Shown piece after piece: positions 52,276 through 61,338 of a stretch of 64,000 bases of DNA. Position numbers and translations under genes: made by a program. The stretch spans positions 124,001 through 188,000 of the forward strand of contig CAVQOG010000002.1 of NCBI GenBank assembly GCA_963714375.1. The letters run 5' to 3'. Source of the stretch: UBA5794 sp963714375. Lineage in GTDB: Bacteria; Actinomycetota; Acidimicrobiia; Spongiisociales; UBA5794. The stretch's first letter is position 1. Each line of letters begins with the position of its first letter. The notes below the pieces were generated by a model. It did no database searches. It saw only the letters and a list, made by a program, of their open reading frames with translations, and had not been told where the DNA came from.

Positions 52276-55200
52276 GTGAGCAGGCCACGACGCCGACAAT
52301 GGACCAAGGCTCGTTCAGGCGCGACCGTCGTCGCGTTCGCCGCTACTTCCGTGCTGTTCGGGATCCTGCCCGCGATCGCCGAACCCTTGGACACCAATTC
52401 GACTGCGGACGTCCACATTCTCACCATTCCCGTGCCGGACATCATCACTGTTTTCGAAGGTGTCGAATACGTGATCCCTGCTCCGTACTTTGGAACAAAG
52501 ATCGTCGGCAATCGAGTGGTTCTTCAAGACGGACACGATCAGAGCAATGTTCTTCTCTGGCCCGGCATTGGGTACCCACAGCCGATCGATGGTGTCCTTC
52601 CCAGTGGTTTGACCTCTATCTACGCCGTCGACATGAACTCAGCGGGCACAGCCACTGGGAGCTATACCGTCGACGGCGAGATACGGGGGTATGTCTGGTC
52701 CGAAAGCGGATTCATGGATCTCGAGCCGCCAACGCCGTTCGGTCCTCCCGTCAGTGTCACCGGTATTGCCGAAACGGGGTGGGTCACAGGCACGGTCGCG
52801 GCTGAACTTGGATTCTGCACGCCCACAGGCACGCAGTGCGGTTTTGTCGCCAGCCCGAACCCTTCCGGAGGATACGACTTCAATGTCTTCCCAGAACCAT
52901 TTCGCCCAAACGGCATCGAATACGCAAGCGTCGATGGAGCCCCGTTCGAGCACGTCGTTGTGGGTGCCGAGGGGTCGGTGTGGACCGAAAGCAGCGGATT
53001 TGGCTCGCTGGATAATGGCGGTCTAACCGATGTATCGGTTCAGGGTTTTGATATCAACCAGAAGGGCGAGATCGTTGGCGAGATTCGCGATTCCGTAGCA
53101 GGGTTCGATCACGAGGCGGCCTACTGGGCGAATCCGACTTCTCCGCCGACGGTCATCGACACCGCCGCACTTCCGGACCACGACAACAGCGCTGCTACGT
53201 CGATCAATAGCTCCGGCACCGTCATTGGGGCCGGCACGGTCCTGGACACCGGCTACGCCAATGCGTTCTACTGGAATCCGGGCGATCCAGGTGCCACCGA
53301 TCTCGGGCACCTTTCCGACACCCTTCCTCACTCCAGGCCGGTGTCGATCAATGACACTGGCCAGATTCTCGGGGATTCAAGTGGTAGGGCAGTCATATGG
53401 GATCTGACAGGTAGCTACGAGATCAACTATCCACCTTCAATCGATCTATTCGAGCTGTCGGCAACACCCGTGGTTGAAGGACAGCTGCTGCAATACCTTC
53501 CCCATGCCACCGATTTCGAAGGCGACGATCTTGAGTTCGAATGGCTCAATCTGCCCACAGGGGCGGTTGCCGATCCGCTGACGGGCGCGATCTCGTGGCA
53601 AACCCAAGACGGCGACGCGGACACTTACACGCCCACCCTGGTCGTCACCGAGGTTGAGGAGCCTGCGAACTGGATGAGCGCGGTGGTCACGCTTCAGGTT
53701 GACGCTCTGCAATCCGGCGAGTTCTCATCAACCGGAATCAGAGTTCACTCCGTGCCGATGTTCCCATATCCAGGAGCCCCAGCGTGGGTTCCGGAGCACA
53801 TCAATGACAGCGGATGGGTTGTCTTCGGGTCCCCACTCGATGCTGCGAACTCTTGGTGGGACGGTACGGGCTATCCGAATACCGACATCGGGTGCGGCAA
53901 CTGCGACTCGTTCACCATCGAGGACATCAACAACAACAACTCGATGGCCGGAACATTCGTGGCGGGCGACGGATCCACACGCGGCTATGTGTGGACAGAA
54001 GGTGGCGGATTCCGTGACATTGGTGAGCCGCCGAACTACGCAACCGGCGTCTTCGGCGGTGGCGAGATCGAAGTGCTGGGTATCGACGATGCGGGAAACG
54101 TTGCTGGCACCTTCCCGTCCACAGCGTGGTGCCCGAATGACTATCGAGAGAACGGAATTCCACCAGCGCTCTGGGTTGAATGCATGTTCCTTGCCAGTCC
54201 CGCCATCGGTGAGTACAACTTCGAAGTACTCCCGTCGCTGACACCGACTCCGGGCGCCAATCCGGGACTCCTCTCGGGCGTGGTCGATACCGAAGGCGGC
54301 TTCGTGCTCGGAACCACATGGCGTTGGGGGCCGACCTCCGGCTACGAGCCGCTCAACACCACCGGAGGTGTCGGGGCACTGGCGTTTGACATGAACCCAT
54401 CGGGGGAAATCGCCGGTCGGCTTGATCTCAACGACCAGGACCTGACGGCCGCACCTGTCTACTGGCAAACTCCTGCTACGGCTCCGGAGCAGGCACTGAT
54501 GGCTGGGGACACCAACGGGTTGGCCAGTGGCATCAATGACGCAGGCTGGATCGTTGGATACAGTGAGCCCACCCGCTTGTCTTTCGATGCCATGGCCATC
54601 TTGTTCAGGCCCGCTGGCGACGAGCTGATCGATCTAGGACGGGTCGGGTCGACGCAATCGTTCGCGGTCGACATCAACAACAACGGTCTGGTTGTCGGGG
54701 TAGCCGCCGGCCAAGCTGCCATCTGGGACCTCGACGACGACTACTCAATCAACTACCCACCCGAGGTCATCAACCCGAACAACTTCAGAGCAGAGGCGAA
54801 TGCCGGTCAAGAGCTGAAATACAGCCCAACCATCGTCGATCCCGAGGGCGATCCCTTCGACATCACCTACGCCGATTTGCCATCAGAAGCGGTGCCGTGG
54901 GGCTCAAGTGGAGTCGAATGGCAAACGTCGCCGGGCGACGAAGGCGTGTACGAGGTGACGTTGACCGTCGAGCAGAATGGTGAGGACGTCTTCTCGGTAC
55001 CGGTGACGTTGGCGGTGTACGGAGCGGGCGGGGAGCCTCCGGTGGAATTCTCTGGTGTTGTCTGGGACGATTTCGATGGCGACGGCCTGTTCGGTCCATT
55101 GGAGTCGCCGATGCGCGGAGCACTCGTCTATCTCGATCTGAACAACGACCTGGACTTCGACATCAACGACGAACCGTTCACTACGTCTGATGTCGACGGC

Positions 55201-56265
55201 ACGTACTACATCGGTACCGATGCCGACAGCGAAGTAGTGCTGCGCCAAGAGGCACGCCCCGGCTACAGCCAGGTTTCGCCTCCAGGTGGCTATGTTCTTG
55301 ATCCACGAGACGGCAGCGCATCCGATCTGGACTTCGGAAATCAACCCGATCCCCAAGGCGATTTGGACTTCGATGGGATCGCAAACTCGGTGGACGCCAC
55401 AAGCAGCCCTCTGGCGTATCTGCACCAGTCTCAGTCCCGGTTCTTCGACGACTCAGTGCTGGGAGGCGGGAACACGTCCGGAAGAATCCTCGACCCGGGC
55501 CTGGTGATCGTCACCGTAGGCGACCATCCGAACCCGTTGCTTGGTGTTCTGATAGCGACTCTCGGACCCGCCAACGAGACCGCGAGATTGGAACAATGTG
55601 GATTCACATCCCTGGTGTGGGGAGGCACCACGGTTGGGATCACATGCGGCTCATTGCACCTGGACGTAGGCGAAGGTCGGGTCACGACCTTCACATCTGG
55701 TGGCGCCGAGGTTGACGTTGGTGCCGGCAGTTCCGTCGTTCTGGACGATGATGGAACCACCGTGACGATCGAGGTCGTGACCGGAACAGCGACAGTTACA
55801 ACGGGTGACGATATTTTCGAGGTCTCGGAAGGTGAAACCCTGGTGGTCTCTGGCGCCCTGGTCGACGCCGATGGTGACGGCCTAACCGACGCGGAGGAAG
55901 CTCTCACCGGCACCGACCCGACCAATCCCGATACTGACGGTGACGGGGTCATCGACGGTCTTGACGCCAGCTGGCTCCTCTCCTTCCTCGGTGACCTTCC
56001 CAACAACCACTTCAAGCAACGGTGGTACCGCGGGTTGATGAAACTCACAATCGGCGGAGCCGCTCTCGCTGTGTACTTCGGAAACGGAGGAACGGCGTTG
56101 GCCGTGGCCAAGAGCCTCCACAAGCGGATAGACGGGTGCGGCACATCGGCCGATGGGAATGATTGGATCGTCGACTGTGACTCACAAGCCGCTTTCCGCG
56201 AGCTTCTGTCTCTCTACGAGCGTGGAGTCGCGACACTCCCGTTGCCGAACCCATTCCCCTGGTGA
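52276..56265 (+). CDS. Large secreted repeat protein (HAF-like repeats, SdrD-type B domain, FecR-like and Ca-binding type-3 repeats)
   Basis: A 1329-residue exported protein. GAGGAG seven bases upstream fixes GTG 52276 (MSRPRRRQWTKARSG), starting a signal peptide. Two similar halves (about residues 60-450 and 500-880) each carry repeats of the form D-I/M-N-x-x-G-x-x-x-G (VDMNSAGTATGSY, SINDTGQILGDS; DINNNGLVVGVAAG) and end with a Y(E/S)INYPP and cadherin-like segment. Then come a collagen-B-type domain (SGVVWDDFDGDGLFG, about 927), a FecR-like strand set (about 1150-1190), and Ca-binding repeats DADGDGLTDAEE/DTDGDGVIDG (about 1197-1230). It probably is a cell-surface or matrix protein. No enzyme signature. 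Confidence 0.8.
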   Translation: MSRPRRRQWTKARSGATVVAFAATSVLFGILPAIAEPLDTNSTADVHILTIPVPDIITVFEGVEYVIPAPYFGTKIVGNRVVLQDGHDQSNVLLWPGIGYPQPIDGVLPSGLTSIYAVDMNSAGTATGSYTVDGEIRGYVWSESGFMDLEPPTPFGPPVSVTGIAETGWVTGTVAAELGFCTPTGTQCGFVASPNPSGGYDFNVFPEPFRPNGIEYASVDGAPFEHVVVGAEGSVWTESSGFGSLDNGGLTDVSVQGFDINQKGEIVGEIRDSVAGFDHEAAYWANPTSPPTVIDTAALPDHDNSAATSINSSGTVIGAGTVLDTGYANAFYWNPGDPGATDLGHLSDTLPHSRPVSINDTGQILGDSSGRAVIWDLTGSYEINYPPSIDLFELSATPVVEGQLLQYLPHATDFEGDDLEFEWLNLPTGAVADPLTGAISWQTQDGDADTYTPTLVVTEVEEPANWMSAVVTLQVDALQSGEFSSTGIRVHSVPMFPYPGAPAWVPEHINDSGWVVFGSPLDAANSWWDGTGYPNTDIGCGNCDSFTIEDINNNNSMAGTFVAGDGSTRGYVWTEGGGFRDIGEPPNYATGVFGGGEIEVLGIDDAGNVAGTFPSTAWCPNDYRENGIPPALWVECMFLASPAIGEYNFEVLPSLTPTPGANPGLLSGVVDTEGGFVLGTTWRWGPTSGYEPLNTTGGVGALAFDMNPSGEIAGRLDLNDQDLTAAPVYWQTPATAPEQALMAGDTNGLASGINDAGWIVGYSEPTRLSFDAMAILFRPAGDELIDLGRVGSTQSFAVDINNNGLVVGVAAGQAAIWDLDDDYSINYPPEVINPNNFRAEANAGQELKYSPTIVDPEGDPFDITYADLPSEAVPWGSSGVEWQTSPGDEGVYEVTLTVEQNGEDVFSVPVTLAVYGAGGEPPVEFSGVVWDDFDGDGLFGPLESPMRGALVYLDLNNDLDFDINDEPFTTSDVDGTYYIGTDADSEVVLRQEARPGYSQVSPPGGYVLDPRDGSASDLDFGNQPDPQGDLDFDGIANSVDATSSPLAYLHQSQSRFFDDSVLGGGNTSGRILDPGLVIVTVGDHPNPLLGVLIATLGPANETARLEQCGFTSLVWGGTTVGITCGSLHLDVGEGRVTTFTSGGAEVDVGAGSSVVLDDDGTTVTIEVVTGTATVTTGDDIFEVSEGETLVVSGALVDADGDGLTDAEEALTGTDPTNPDTDGDGVIDGLDASWLLSFLGDLPNNHFKQRWYRGLMKLTIGGAALAVYFGNGGTALAVAKSLHKRIDGCGTSADGNDWIVDCDSQAAFRELLSLYERGVATLPLPNPFPW

Positions 56266-56389
56266 TGTCAGGGCTGCCAACGTCGAGTTGACCGCTGAAC
56301 GATTCCGAGCCGATAGAGCGCGACCTACACGGGCGATCGCGAACCCACGAGAGACACCGACGCGACGGCCACAGCGACCCGAACCGGCA

Positions 56390-56866
56390 TTATCCGTTGG
56401 TGCCAGACGATGGTTCCAGGATCACGAGGGCGGGCTCAGTTGACCGGAGCGCGGCGTAGGCATCCAAATCCGTGTCGATCTCTCGCCACCGGGACCACAG
56501 CCGCGATCGTTCCTCCCCCTCCGCTGCCCGTGCCCTGACGGCACGTCGGCCACCGGGGAGATCGACGCTGGCCTCGGGTTGAGCCTGAAGATTGAGCCAC
56601 CACGCAGGCTCGGGGTCTGCCCAACCGTTCATCGCCATCGTCACCACATTCGGACCGTCATCGAAATAGGCGAGAATCACACTTCGCTCCTGACCAGATC
56701 GACGGCCCGTTGTGGTAAGCCGCATCATTCCCCAACGGTTGGCTTTCGGTCGTCTCAATCCCACATGCCCACGGGTCAGCCGGTAGAGGCCTCGATGCGT
56801 GAACCATGCAGCACGGACAAACCACCGCGGGGGAAGCCGCGCCTTCTTCTTACGGTCTCGTGACAT
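56390..56866 (-). CDS. Ddn-like F420-dependent nitroreductase/quinone reductase family protein
   Basis: A 158-residue split-barrel protein: RRPKANRWGMMRLTTTGRRSGQERSVILAYFDDGPNVVTMAMNGWADPEPAWWLNLQAQPEASVDLPG matches in order the deazaflavin-dependent nitroreductase family (TTTGRRSGQERSV, WWLNLQAQPEA). Members use reduced F420 to reduce quinones or nitro compounds in the membrane. It implies F420 is made by this organism. The 124 bases before (56266-56389) and 210 after hold no gene. Confidence 0.85.
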   Translation of the reverse strand: MSRDRKKKARLPPRWFVRAAWFTHRGLYRLTRGHVGLRRPKANRWGMMRLTTTGRRSGQERSVILAYFDDGPNVVTMAMNGWADPEPAWWLNLQAQPEASVDLPGGRRAVRARAAEGEERSRLWSRWREIDTDLDAYAALRSTEPALVILEPSSGTNG

Positions 56867-57044
56867 GAACCCATCCTACGTGCCGACACTCAACAGGGTG
56901 CCTGTCGTGGCGTCGGCCAGCCACGGACACCAATCATCACCCGTAGGCGGCGGCGCGTTGGGAGGCAGCAGAATGGAACAACGAGCAGCCGCCAACGAAA
57001 GTCCCTGAACCGAACTCGTTGACTCGAGACCTGACGCATCGTAT

Positions 57045-57068
57045 CCTTACCTATATCCGAAGGTAAGG
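57045..57068. promoter_or_regulatory. Operator of the AbrB/PIN module: CCTTACCT-N8-AGGTAAGG
   Basis: An 8-bp perfect inverted repeat with an 8-base spacer just upstream of the AbrB start; its right arm overlaps the ribosome site AAGGAG (57065-57070). Antitoxin binding here would block transcription, and possibly translation. Confidence 0.72.
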
Positions 57069-57076
57069 AGCTGTCC

Positions 57077-57325
57077 ATGGACATCGCTGCCAAGGTCACA
57101 TCAAAAGGACAGATCACAATCCCGAAGGAAGTTCGGGATGCGCTCGGCATCGGCAAGGGTGACCAAGTTGTGTTTCGAGTCGAGCAGCACCGCGCTGTCA
57201 TCGCTCGAACACCCAACCTCCTCGATCTCGCTGGCACCGTAGGGGTGCCACCAGCCAAGCGTGGGGTGCCGTGGGACGCTGTACGTGACGCAACCCGCGA
57301 GGCTCGCACGAAGGCTCGGCGTTGA
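57077..57325 (+). CDS. AbrB/MazE-type antitoxin
   Basis: An 82-residue swapped-hairpin DNA-binding protein: AAKVTSKGQITIPKEVRDALGIGKGDQVVFRVEQHRAVI is the AbrB-domain signature. The C-terminal tail (WDAVRDATREARTKARR) should wrap the toxin. It precedes and overlaps a PIN toxin gene and has an inverted-repeat operator directly upstream, so it forms a VapBC-type module with autoregulation. Confidence 0.9.
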   Translation: MDIAAKVTSKGQITIPKEVRDALGIGKGDQVVFRVEQHRAVIARTPNLLDLAGTVGVPPAKRGVPWDAVRDATREARTKARR

Positions 57326-57714
57326 CGGCCTTCGTCGATACGAACATACTGATTCGGCATCTCACCGGGGATCCACCCGATCTGGCAGCACGCGCAACAG
57401 CCTTCCTCAGTCGAGCAGACGAGTTACTCCTCCCGGATCTAATCGTCGCAGAGATGGTGTATGTCCTTGAGTCCTACTACGAGGTGCCTCCCGAGAAGGT
57501 CGCTCGCTTGGCACAATCAGTGATCGCATTCGATGCAATACGTACGTTGGATGCAGCGCTGCTCATGAGGTCGCTCGATGTGTACGTGAACCACCGAATC
57601 GATTTCGCCGAGGCATACCTTGTGGCGTCCGCTGAGTTGGCGGGAGTCACCGACATCGCATCGTTCGACCGCAGCATCGACAGGGTACACACCATCAACC
57701 GGATCGAACCCTGA
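57322..57714 (+). CDS. PIN-domain toxin (VapC family)
   Basis: A 130-residue ribonuclease-like toxin; the start is TTG 57322, overlapping the antitoxin stop. The acidic PIN residues are in FVDTNILIRHLTG, IVAEMVYVLESYY, IDFAEAYLVASAELAG and DIASFDRSIDRV. VapC proteins cleave tRNA or rRNA when released from the antitoxin. The operon ends here; 168 bases follow with no gene. Confidence 0.9.
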   Translation: MTAFVDTNILIRHLTGDPPDLAARATAFLSRADELLLPDLIVAEMVYVLESYYEVPPEKVARLAQSVIAFDAIRTLDAALLMRSLDVYVNHRIDFAEAYLVASAELAGVTDIASFDRSIDRVHTINRIEP

Positions 57715-57882
57715 CGACTCACTACTCGTTCGTTGTGCCACAAGAGGAGAATGCCCGCTCTTCCGGTTGCTACTCACCCCATAGGGGGAAGGCGGCCCGG
57801 CGACCTCGAATCGCAAAGCGATTGAGAAACTTGTCGGATCGTGTCCGTCATATCGATGTCGTAGAACGCCCGGCGGACCTAC

Positions 57883-58395
57883 TCAGGGGCAGGTCGCGCT
57901 GAAACTGCCTTCACCCACGTCGACCGGAGGAGGGTTACTCCCATCGTTTGCAGGCTGTTTCTGCATGGGACCTGAATACGACATACTGTCACCATCGACC
58001 GCGATGCCGTTCGCGATCGACGCGAGGTTGGCGAAGTAGCTGATCGGTCCGTCCTCGCCATCGGGGTTAGCGACTCGCAAATCGATGCCTCCGGACCAAC
58101 CTGTGTCGTATAGGTTTACGCCACCGCCGAGAACGACCTCGTTGTCACCAATGCGGAACGCGATCGAGATCTCATCTGGGGTGATGCTGCACGCGAAACC
58201 GCCAGGCTCCGTGAGCGTGTATTCGAGGCCATCGACCACCGCCATCGCCTGCCCGGGGGGCTGCGGGTTCACGACGACCCCTCCGGCCGAGCCGCCGTCG
58301 CCTGAGTTCCCCCCTGACTCCGGTGCACCGTCACTCGTTCCGCACGCGCCAGCAACGAGGACGACGGTGGCTACCAAGATGTAAGTCCTCCTCAT
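57883..58395 (-). CDS. Small lipoprotein of LpqH-like type
   Basis: A 170-residue lipoprotein: lipobox LVAGAC, Gly/Ser-rich linker, and a beta domain (YTLTEPGGFACSITPDEISIAFRIGDN ... EGSFSATCP) with a likely disulfide between the two Cys. The layout resembles mycobacterial 19-kDa (LpqH) antigens. Its ending parallels that of the next gene upstream (EGTFAVDCS), so the two are diverged paralogues. Function unknown. Confidence 0.65.
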   Translation of the reverse strand: MRRTYILVATVVLVAGACGTSDGAPESGGNSGDGGSAGGVVVNPQPPGQAMAVVDGLEYTLTEPGGFACSITPDEISIAFRIGDNEVVLGGGVNLYDTGWSGGIDLRVANPDGEDGPISYFANLASIANGIAVDGDSMSYSGPMQKQPANDGSNPPPVDVGEGSFSATCP

Positions 58396-58482
58396 TCCAT
58401 CTCCTCCAGTCCGACGTCTGCGGGATGTCCGGCACTCGGCTCGCTGCGAACCGAGTTGGCGGTCGCCCGAAGAGCGCCGGTG

Positions 58483-59145
58483 TCAGCTGCAGTCGACTGC
58501 GAAGGTTCCTTCGATCGACACGTTCTCTGTAGCGTTGGCGTTTTCGTCCTTGGCAAAGACCTGGCCGGCCTCGACGAATAGCGCTGATCCAGATGTTGCC
58601 ATGCCGTCGAGGGTCCAATCCACGATCGCGCTCTCCTCATGTGTGACATATCCGGTAAGAGTTCCGCCGCCCGCGTGCCAATTCAGACGGTTCACCGCAT
58701 CCGCGATAGTGATGAATTGCGAGGGTGCGTCGGGCGTGTAGGTTGATCCCTCGGGCTGGATATAGAACTGCAGATAGTCCTTGTCCTCGTCGGGAACCGC
58801 GTCAGATAATCCACTGCCGCCGAGTCCCTGCTCGTCGCTCGATCCGCACTCAAGGAGCTTGAATTCGTATACATCGTCACCGATCACGACCGTGGCGGTC
58901 CCCTGGATGGGCCGTTCCTGCCCACCCACAACAATCGTGTCGGCTTGTCCGGAGCCAACGCCAGGGTCCTCTCCCGTGGCGCCGCCGCCCTGTTCCGAGT
59001 CGGGTGGTGATGTGTCGCCCGTGGAGACCGACGGAGCTGCATCGCCTTGTGGTGCATTGTCGCTCTCGCTGGTTCCGCCACACGCAGCGTTTGCAACAAC
59101 GAGGGCCACGATCATCACTGTGAGTCGGATGTGTTTGCCTCTCAT
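58483..59145 (-). CDS. Lipoprotein, paralogue of the downstream LpqH-like protein
   Basis: A 220-residue lipoprotein from the ATG at 59145, with GAGGAGGTGAC upstream; a longer frame has no signal. Lipobox VANAAC, a Gly/Asp-rich linker and a beta-domain (GTATVVIGDDVYEFKLLECG ... SIEGTFAVDCS). The two proteins are encoded 87 bases apart on the same strand and share the final motif and disulfide spacing. No function is known. Confidence 0.65.
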   Translation of the reverse strand: MRGKHIRLTVMIVALVVANAACGGTSESDNAPQGDAAPSVSTGDTSPPDSEQGGGATGEDPGVGSGQADTIVVGGQERPIQGTATVVIGDDVYEFKLLECGSSDEQGLGGSGLSDAVPDEDKDYLQFYIQPEGSTYTPDAPSQFITIADAVNRLNWHAGGGTLTGYVTHEESAIVDWTLDGMATSGSALFVEAGQVFAKDENANATENVSIEGTFAVDCS

Positions 59146-59566
59146 GTTGTCACCTCCTCTCGCGACAGCGTGTCGCGTTCGTCGCCGGCCGAATCTGTCC
59201 GTGGTGACGCCTTCTGCCCTCATAGGAGGCGTCTGACATGTCGAACGGATGGTGGGTGGAGTGAGGCTGCATTGAACTGAGCGTACGACCCCTCTCCGAG
59301 ACTGCCCATACTCATTGTCGTGGGGTCGCCTACTCAATCAGCGTCACGGCCCTCGTAGTTACATTCTTCAATCACGCTTGCGTTCGGTGATGACGGTTCG
59401 GTAGCTGGCAATGCAGGTTGCAACGACTACTCAGGTCAGTTCGAGCTCATCGGGCAGAACGTACGGAATCGATGATTGGTGAGGACAACGGCCAGGCCAT
59501 CCGGATTTCCGGGCTGCCGACTTCTGAATGCCCCCGAATGCCATGTTCTTCTCCTGTCTCGTCGTA
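59146..59566. other. 421-base space with one candidate small ORF
   Basis: Between the lipoprotein start and the carbamate kinase stop. It contains the lipoprotein promoter region and the small ORF listed next; otherwise nothing is recognised. Confidence 0.6.
59431..59544 (-). CDS. Candidate small protein downstream of carbamate kinase
   Basis: A 37-codon frame (MAFGGIQKSAARKSGWPGRC at its start, IPYVLPDELELT at its end). AGGAG lies six bases before its ATG, and it begins 22 bases after the carbamate kinase stop. The start context supports translation; I recognise no family and cannot rule out chance. Confidence 0.3.
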   Translation of the reverse strand: MAFGGIQKSAARKSGWPGRCPHQSSIPYVLPDELELT

Positions 59567-60505
59567 TCAGGACCGATATTCAATTCCGTCAGCATTGACG
59601 GTGATGGCCGTACCCGCGTTGCCCCCAAGCATCTCGCCGATGTCGGCAAGCGTGCCGATCAGTGCATCGTTGCCAGTGTTCATAGCAAACTCAGCCGCTG
59701 CCGCGACCTTGGGACGCATTGACCCTTCCGGAAATTGATCGGACATCTCAAGGATCGCTTCCGGATGCGCTCTCGAGATTGGGCGCTGATTCGGATCACC
59801 CCAGTCGGTATACACAGCGTCGGCATCGGTAGCCATCACGAACCGGTCCGCTCTGATCCCGTCGGCGAGCAACGCTGAGGCATAGTCCTTGTCGATGACT
59901 GCTTCTACTCCTACGAGGTGCCGGTCAGCTTTGTACATCGTCGGTATTCCTCCACCCCCGGCGCAGATCACAACGGCATCCCTCTCGAGCAGCCACTCGA
60001 TCTGACGGAGCTCGAAGATGTGTTGCGGGCGAGGTGAGGGAACAACCCTGCGAAACGAGTCACCGTCCTTTCGAAACACCCAACCCTTCTCAACGGCGAG
60101 CGAGTCGGCCTGATCGGCGTCGTAGAACGGGCCGATCGGCTTTGTGGGGTTGTCAAACGCTGGATCCTCTGGATTCACCTCGATCATGGTGAGCAGCACC
60201 GCCAGTGGCTTCTCGTATGGGAGACGGTTGCCGAGCTCTCGGGTCATGAGGTAGCCGATCATCCCTTGTGACTCTGCACCAAGCACGTCGAGCGGATATG
60301 GGGGTACGTCCATGTAGGCGGCGCTCTGGAGCGCCAACAAACCGACCTGGGGTCCGTTTCCGTGCGAAACCACAAGCTCGTGATCGAGAGCAAGGGGAGC
60401 AAGTTGATCGGCCGCGATGTTCACGTTCTCGACCTGATTCTCCTCAGTCAACGCCTGACCACGCCGCAGGAGAGCATTCCCTCCGAGCGCTACGACAATT
60501 CGCAT
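59567..60505 (-). CDS. arcC: Carbamate kinase
   Basis: A 312-residue cytosolic kinase. N-terminal VVALGGNALLRRGQ, VSHGNGPQVGLLALQ, CAGGGGIPT and VDAVYTDWGDPNQ are all amino-acid kinase/ArcC motifs, with the C-terminal GSMRPKVAAAAEF. It makes ATP from carbamoyl phosphate, the last step of arginine deiminase or agmatine/purine-linked carbamoyl pathways. No arcA or arcB is near; the only neighbour is a truncated YfcC-type permease 28 bases upstream. Confidence 0.92.
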   Translation of the reverse strand: MRIVVALGGNALLRRGQALTEENQVENVNIAADQLAPLALDHELVVSHGNGPQVGLLALQSAAYMDVPPYPLDVLGAESQGMIGYLMTRELGNRLPYEKPLAVLLTMIEVNPEDPAFDNPTKPIGPFYDADQADSLAVEKGWVFRKDGDSFRRVVPSPRPQHIFELRQIEWLLERDAVVICAGGGGIPTMYKADRHLVGVEAVIDKDYASALLADGIRADRFVMATDADAVYTDWGDPNQRPISRAHPEAILEMSDQFPEGSMRPKVAAAAEFAMNTGNDALIGTLADIGEMLGGNAGTAITVNADGIEYRS

Positions 60506-60533
60506 ACCCGACCTTTCCGCCGATTCACTGATC

Positions 60534-60758
60534 TCATGCCAGTGACGCCAAACCCATGAACGCTGACAGTATGACGAAGAGCCCTATCAAGAATGGCCAC
60601 GCAAACTTCAGATACTTATCGTATCCCACCTTCGCCAACGTCAAGCCTCCGAGTACGACAGCCGCGGTCGGTGTGATGAGGTTGACCGCCCCAGACGCAG
60701 CCTGGAATGCTGTGACGACAGCTGAGCATGCGACGTCGGCGAAGTCGGCAAGCGGGGG
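60534..60758 (-). pseudogene. C-terminal remnant of a YfcC-family permease
   Basis: Seventy-four codons of a membrane transporter end: PPLADFADVACSAVVTAFQA, then ASGAVNLITPTAAVVLGGL and the last helix FAWPFLIGLFVILSAFMGL. This is the end of YfcC/ArcD-like carriers. The frame upstream of about 60758 no longer resembles them, and no start is there, so the 5' three quarters are lost. The gene once preceded arcC, as in arginine or ornithine operons. Confidence 0.72.
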
Positions 60759-60869
60759 CGAGGATTGGCTCGTTCGACCTTACCCGCGAGACCATTTGCG
60801 GCGTCGAGAATGCGGGGCATCGTCGTGACCCAATCTGCAACAATGTGAACAACCGATACAGGAGTATGT

Positions 60870-61268
60870 GTGAAGATCGTCGTCGGGTTCATCGACAGCC
60901 CAGAGGGCAACGCCGCCATCGAACAGGCAATCGAGGAGGCAAGACTCCGCGGAGCAAGCCTCATCATCGTCAACTCCATGCTCGGCGGAGACCACGAGCA
61001 ACAGCAGGACTACATCGCAATGGACAAGCGGCTTGCGGAGCTCACCGAGCGGTTGTCCGACGAGGGAATCGACCACAAAGTCCACGGATACGTCCGTGGA
61101 GAGAAGCCTGTCGCGGACATCGTGGCCGCCGTCAATGAATACAGCGCCGATCTCATCGTCATCGGTATCCGCAAGCGGACAGCAACCGGGAAAGTATTTC
61201 TGGGTTCCAACGCTCTCGACATCCTCCACGACTCCCCTGTTCCTGTCCTTTGCGTCAAGGCGAAGTAG
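60870..61268 (+). CDS. Universal stress protein (UspA family)
   Basis: A 132-residue protein from GTG 60870 with AGGAG five bases upstream. UspA fold: MKIVVGFIDSPEGNAAIEQA and the ATP-type loop DLIVIGIRKRTATGKVFLGSNALDILHDSPVPVLCV. The usual G-x2-G-x9-G(S/T) is present in modified form (GIRKRTATGKVFLGSNA), so ATP binding is likely. A single gene, divergent from the carbamate kinase region. Confidence 0.87.
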   Translation: MKIVVGFIDSPEGNAAIEQAIEEARLRGASLIIVNSMLGGDHEQQQDYIAMDKRLAELTERLSDEGIDHKVHGYVRGEKPVADIVAAVNEYSADLIVIGIRKRTATGKVFLGSNALDILHDSPVPVLCVKAK

Positions 61269-61338
61269 CCGATACCCCCGGTCAGAACCCCGAGCCGTAC
61301 GGAGCTTGATCAGCGTCATCGATGCGGCGTGAGGAGCT

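Noticed and set aside
60779..60869. Antisense frame with RILDAANGLAGKVERANP in the UspA upstream region
   Set aside because: Not in the frame of the YfcC remnant and without a start or family; likely promoter DNA open by chance.
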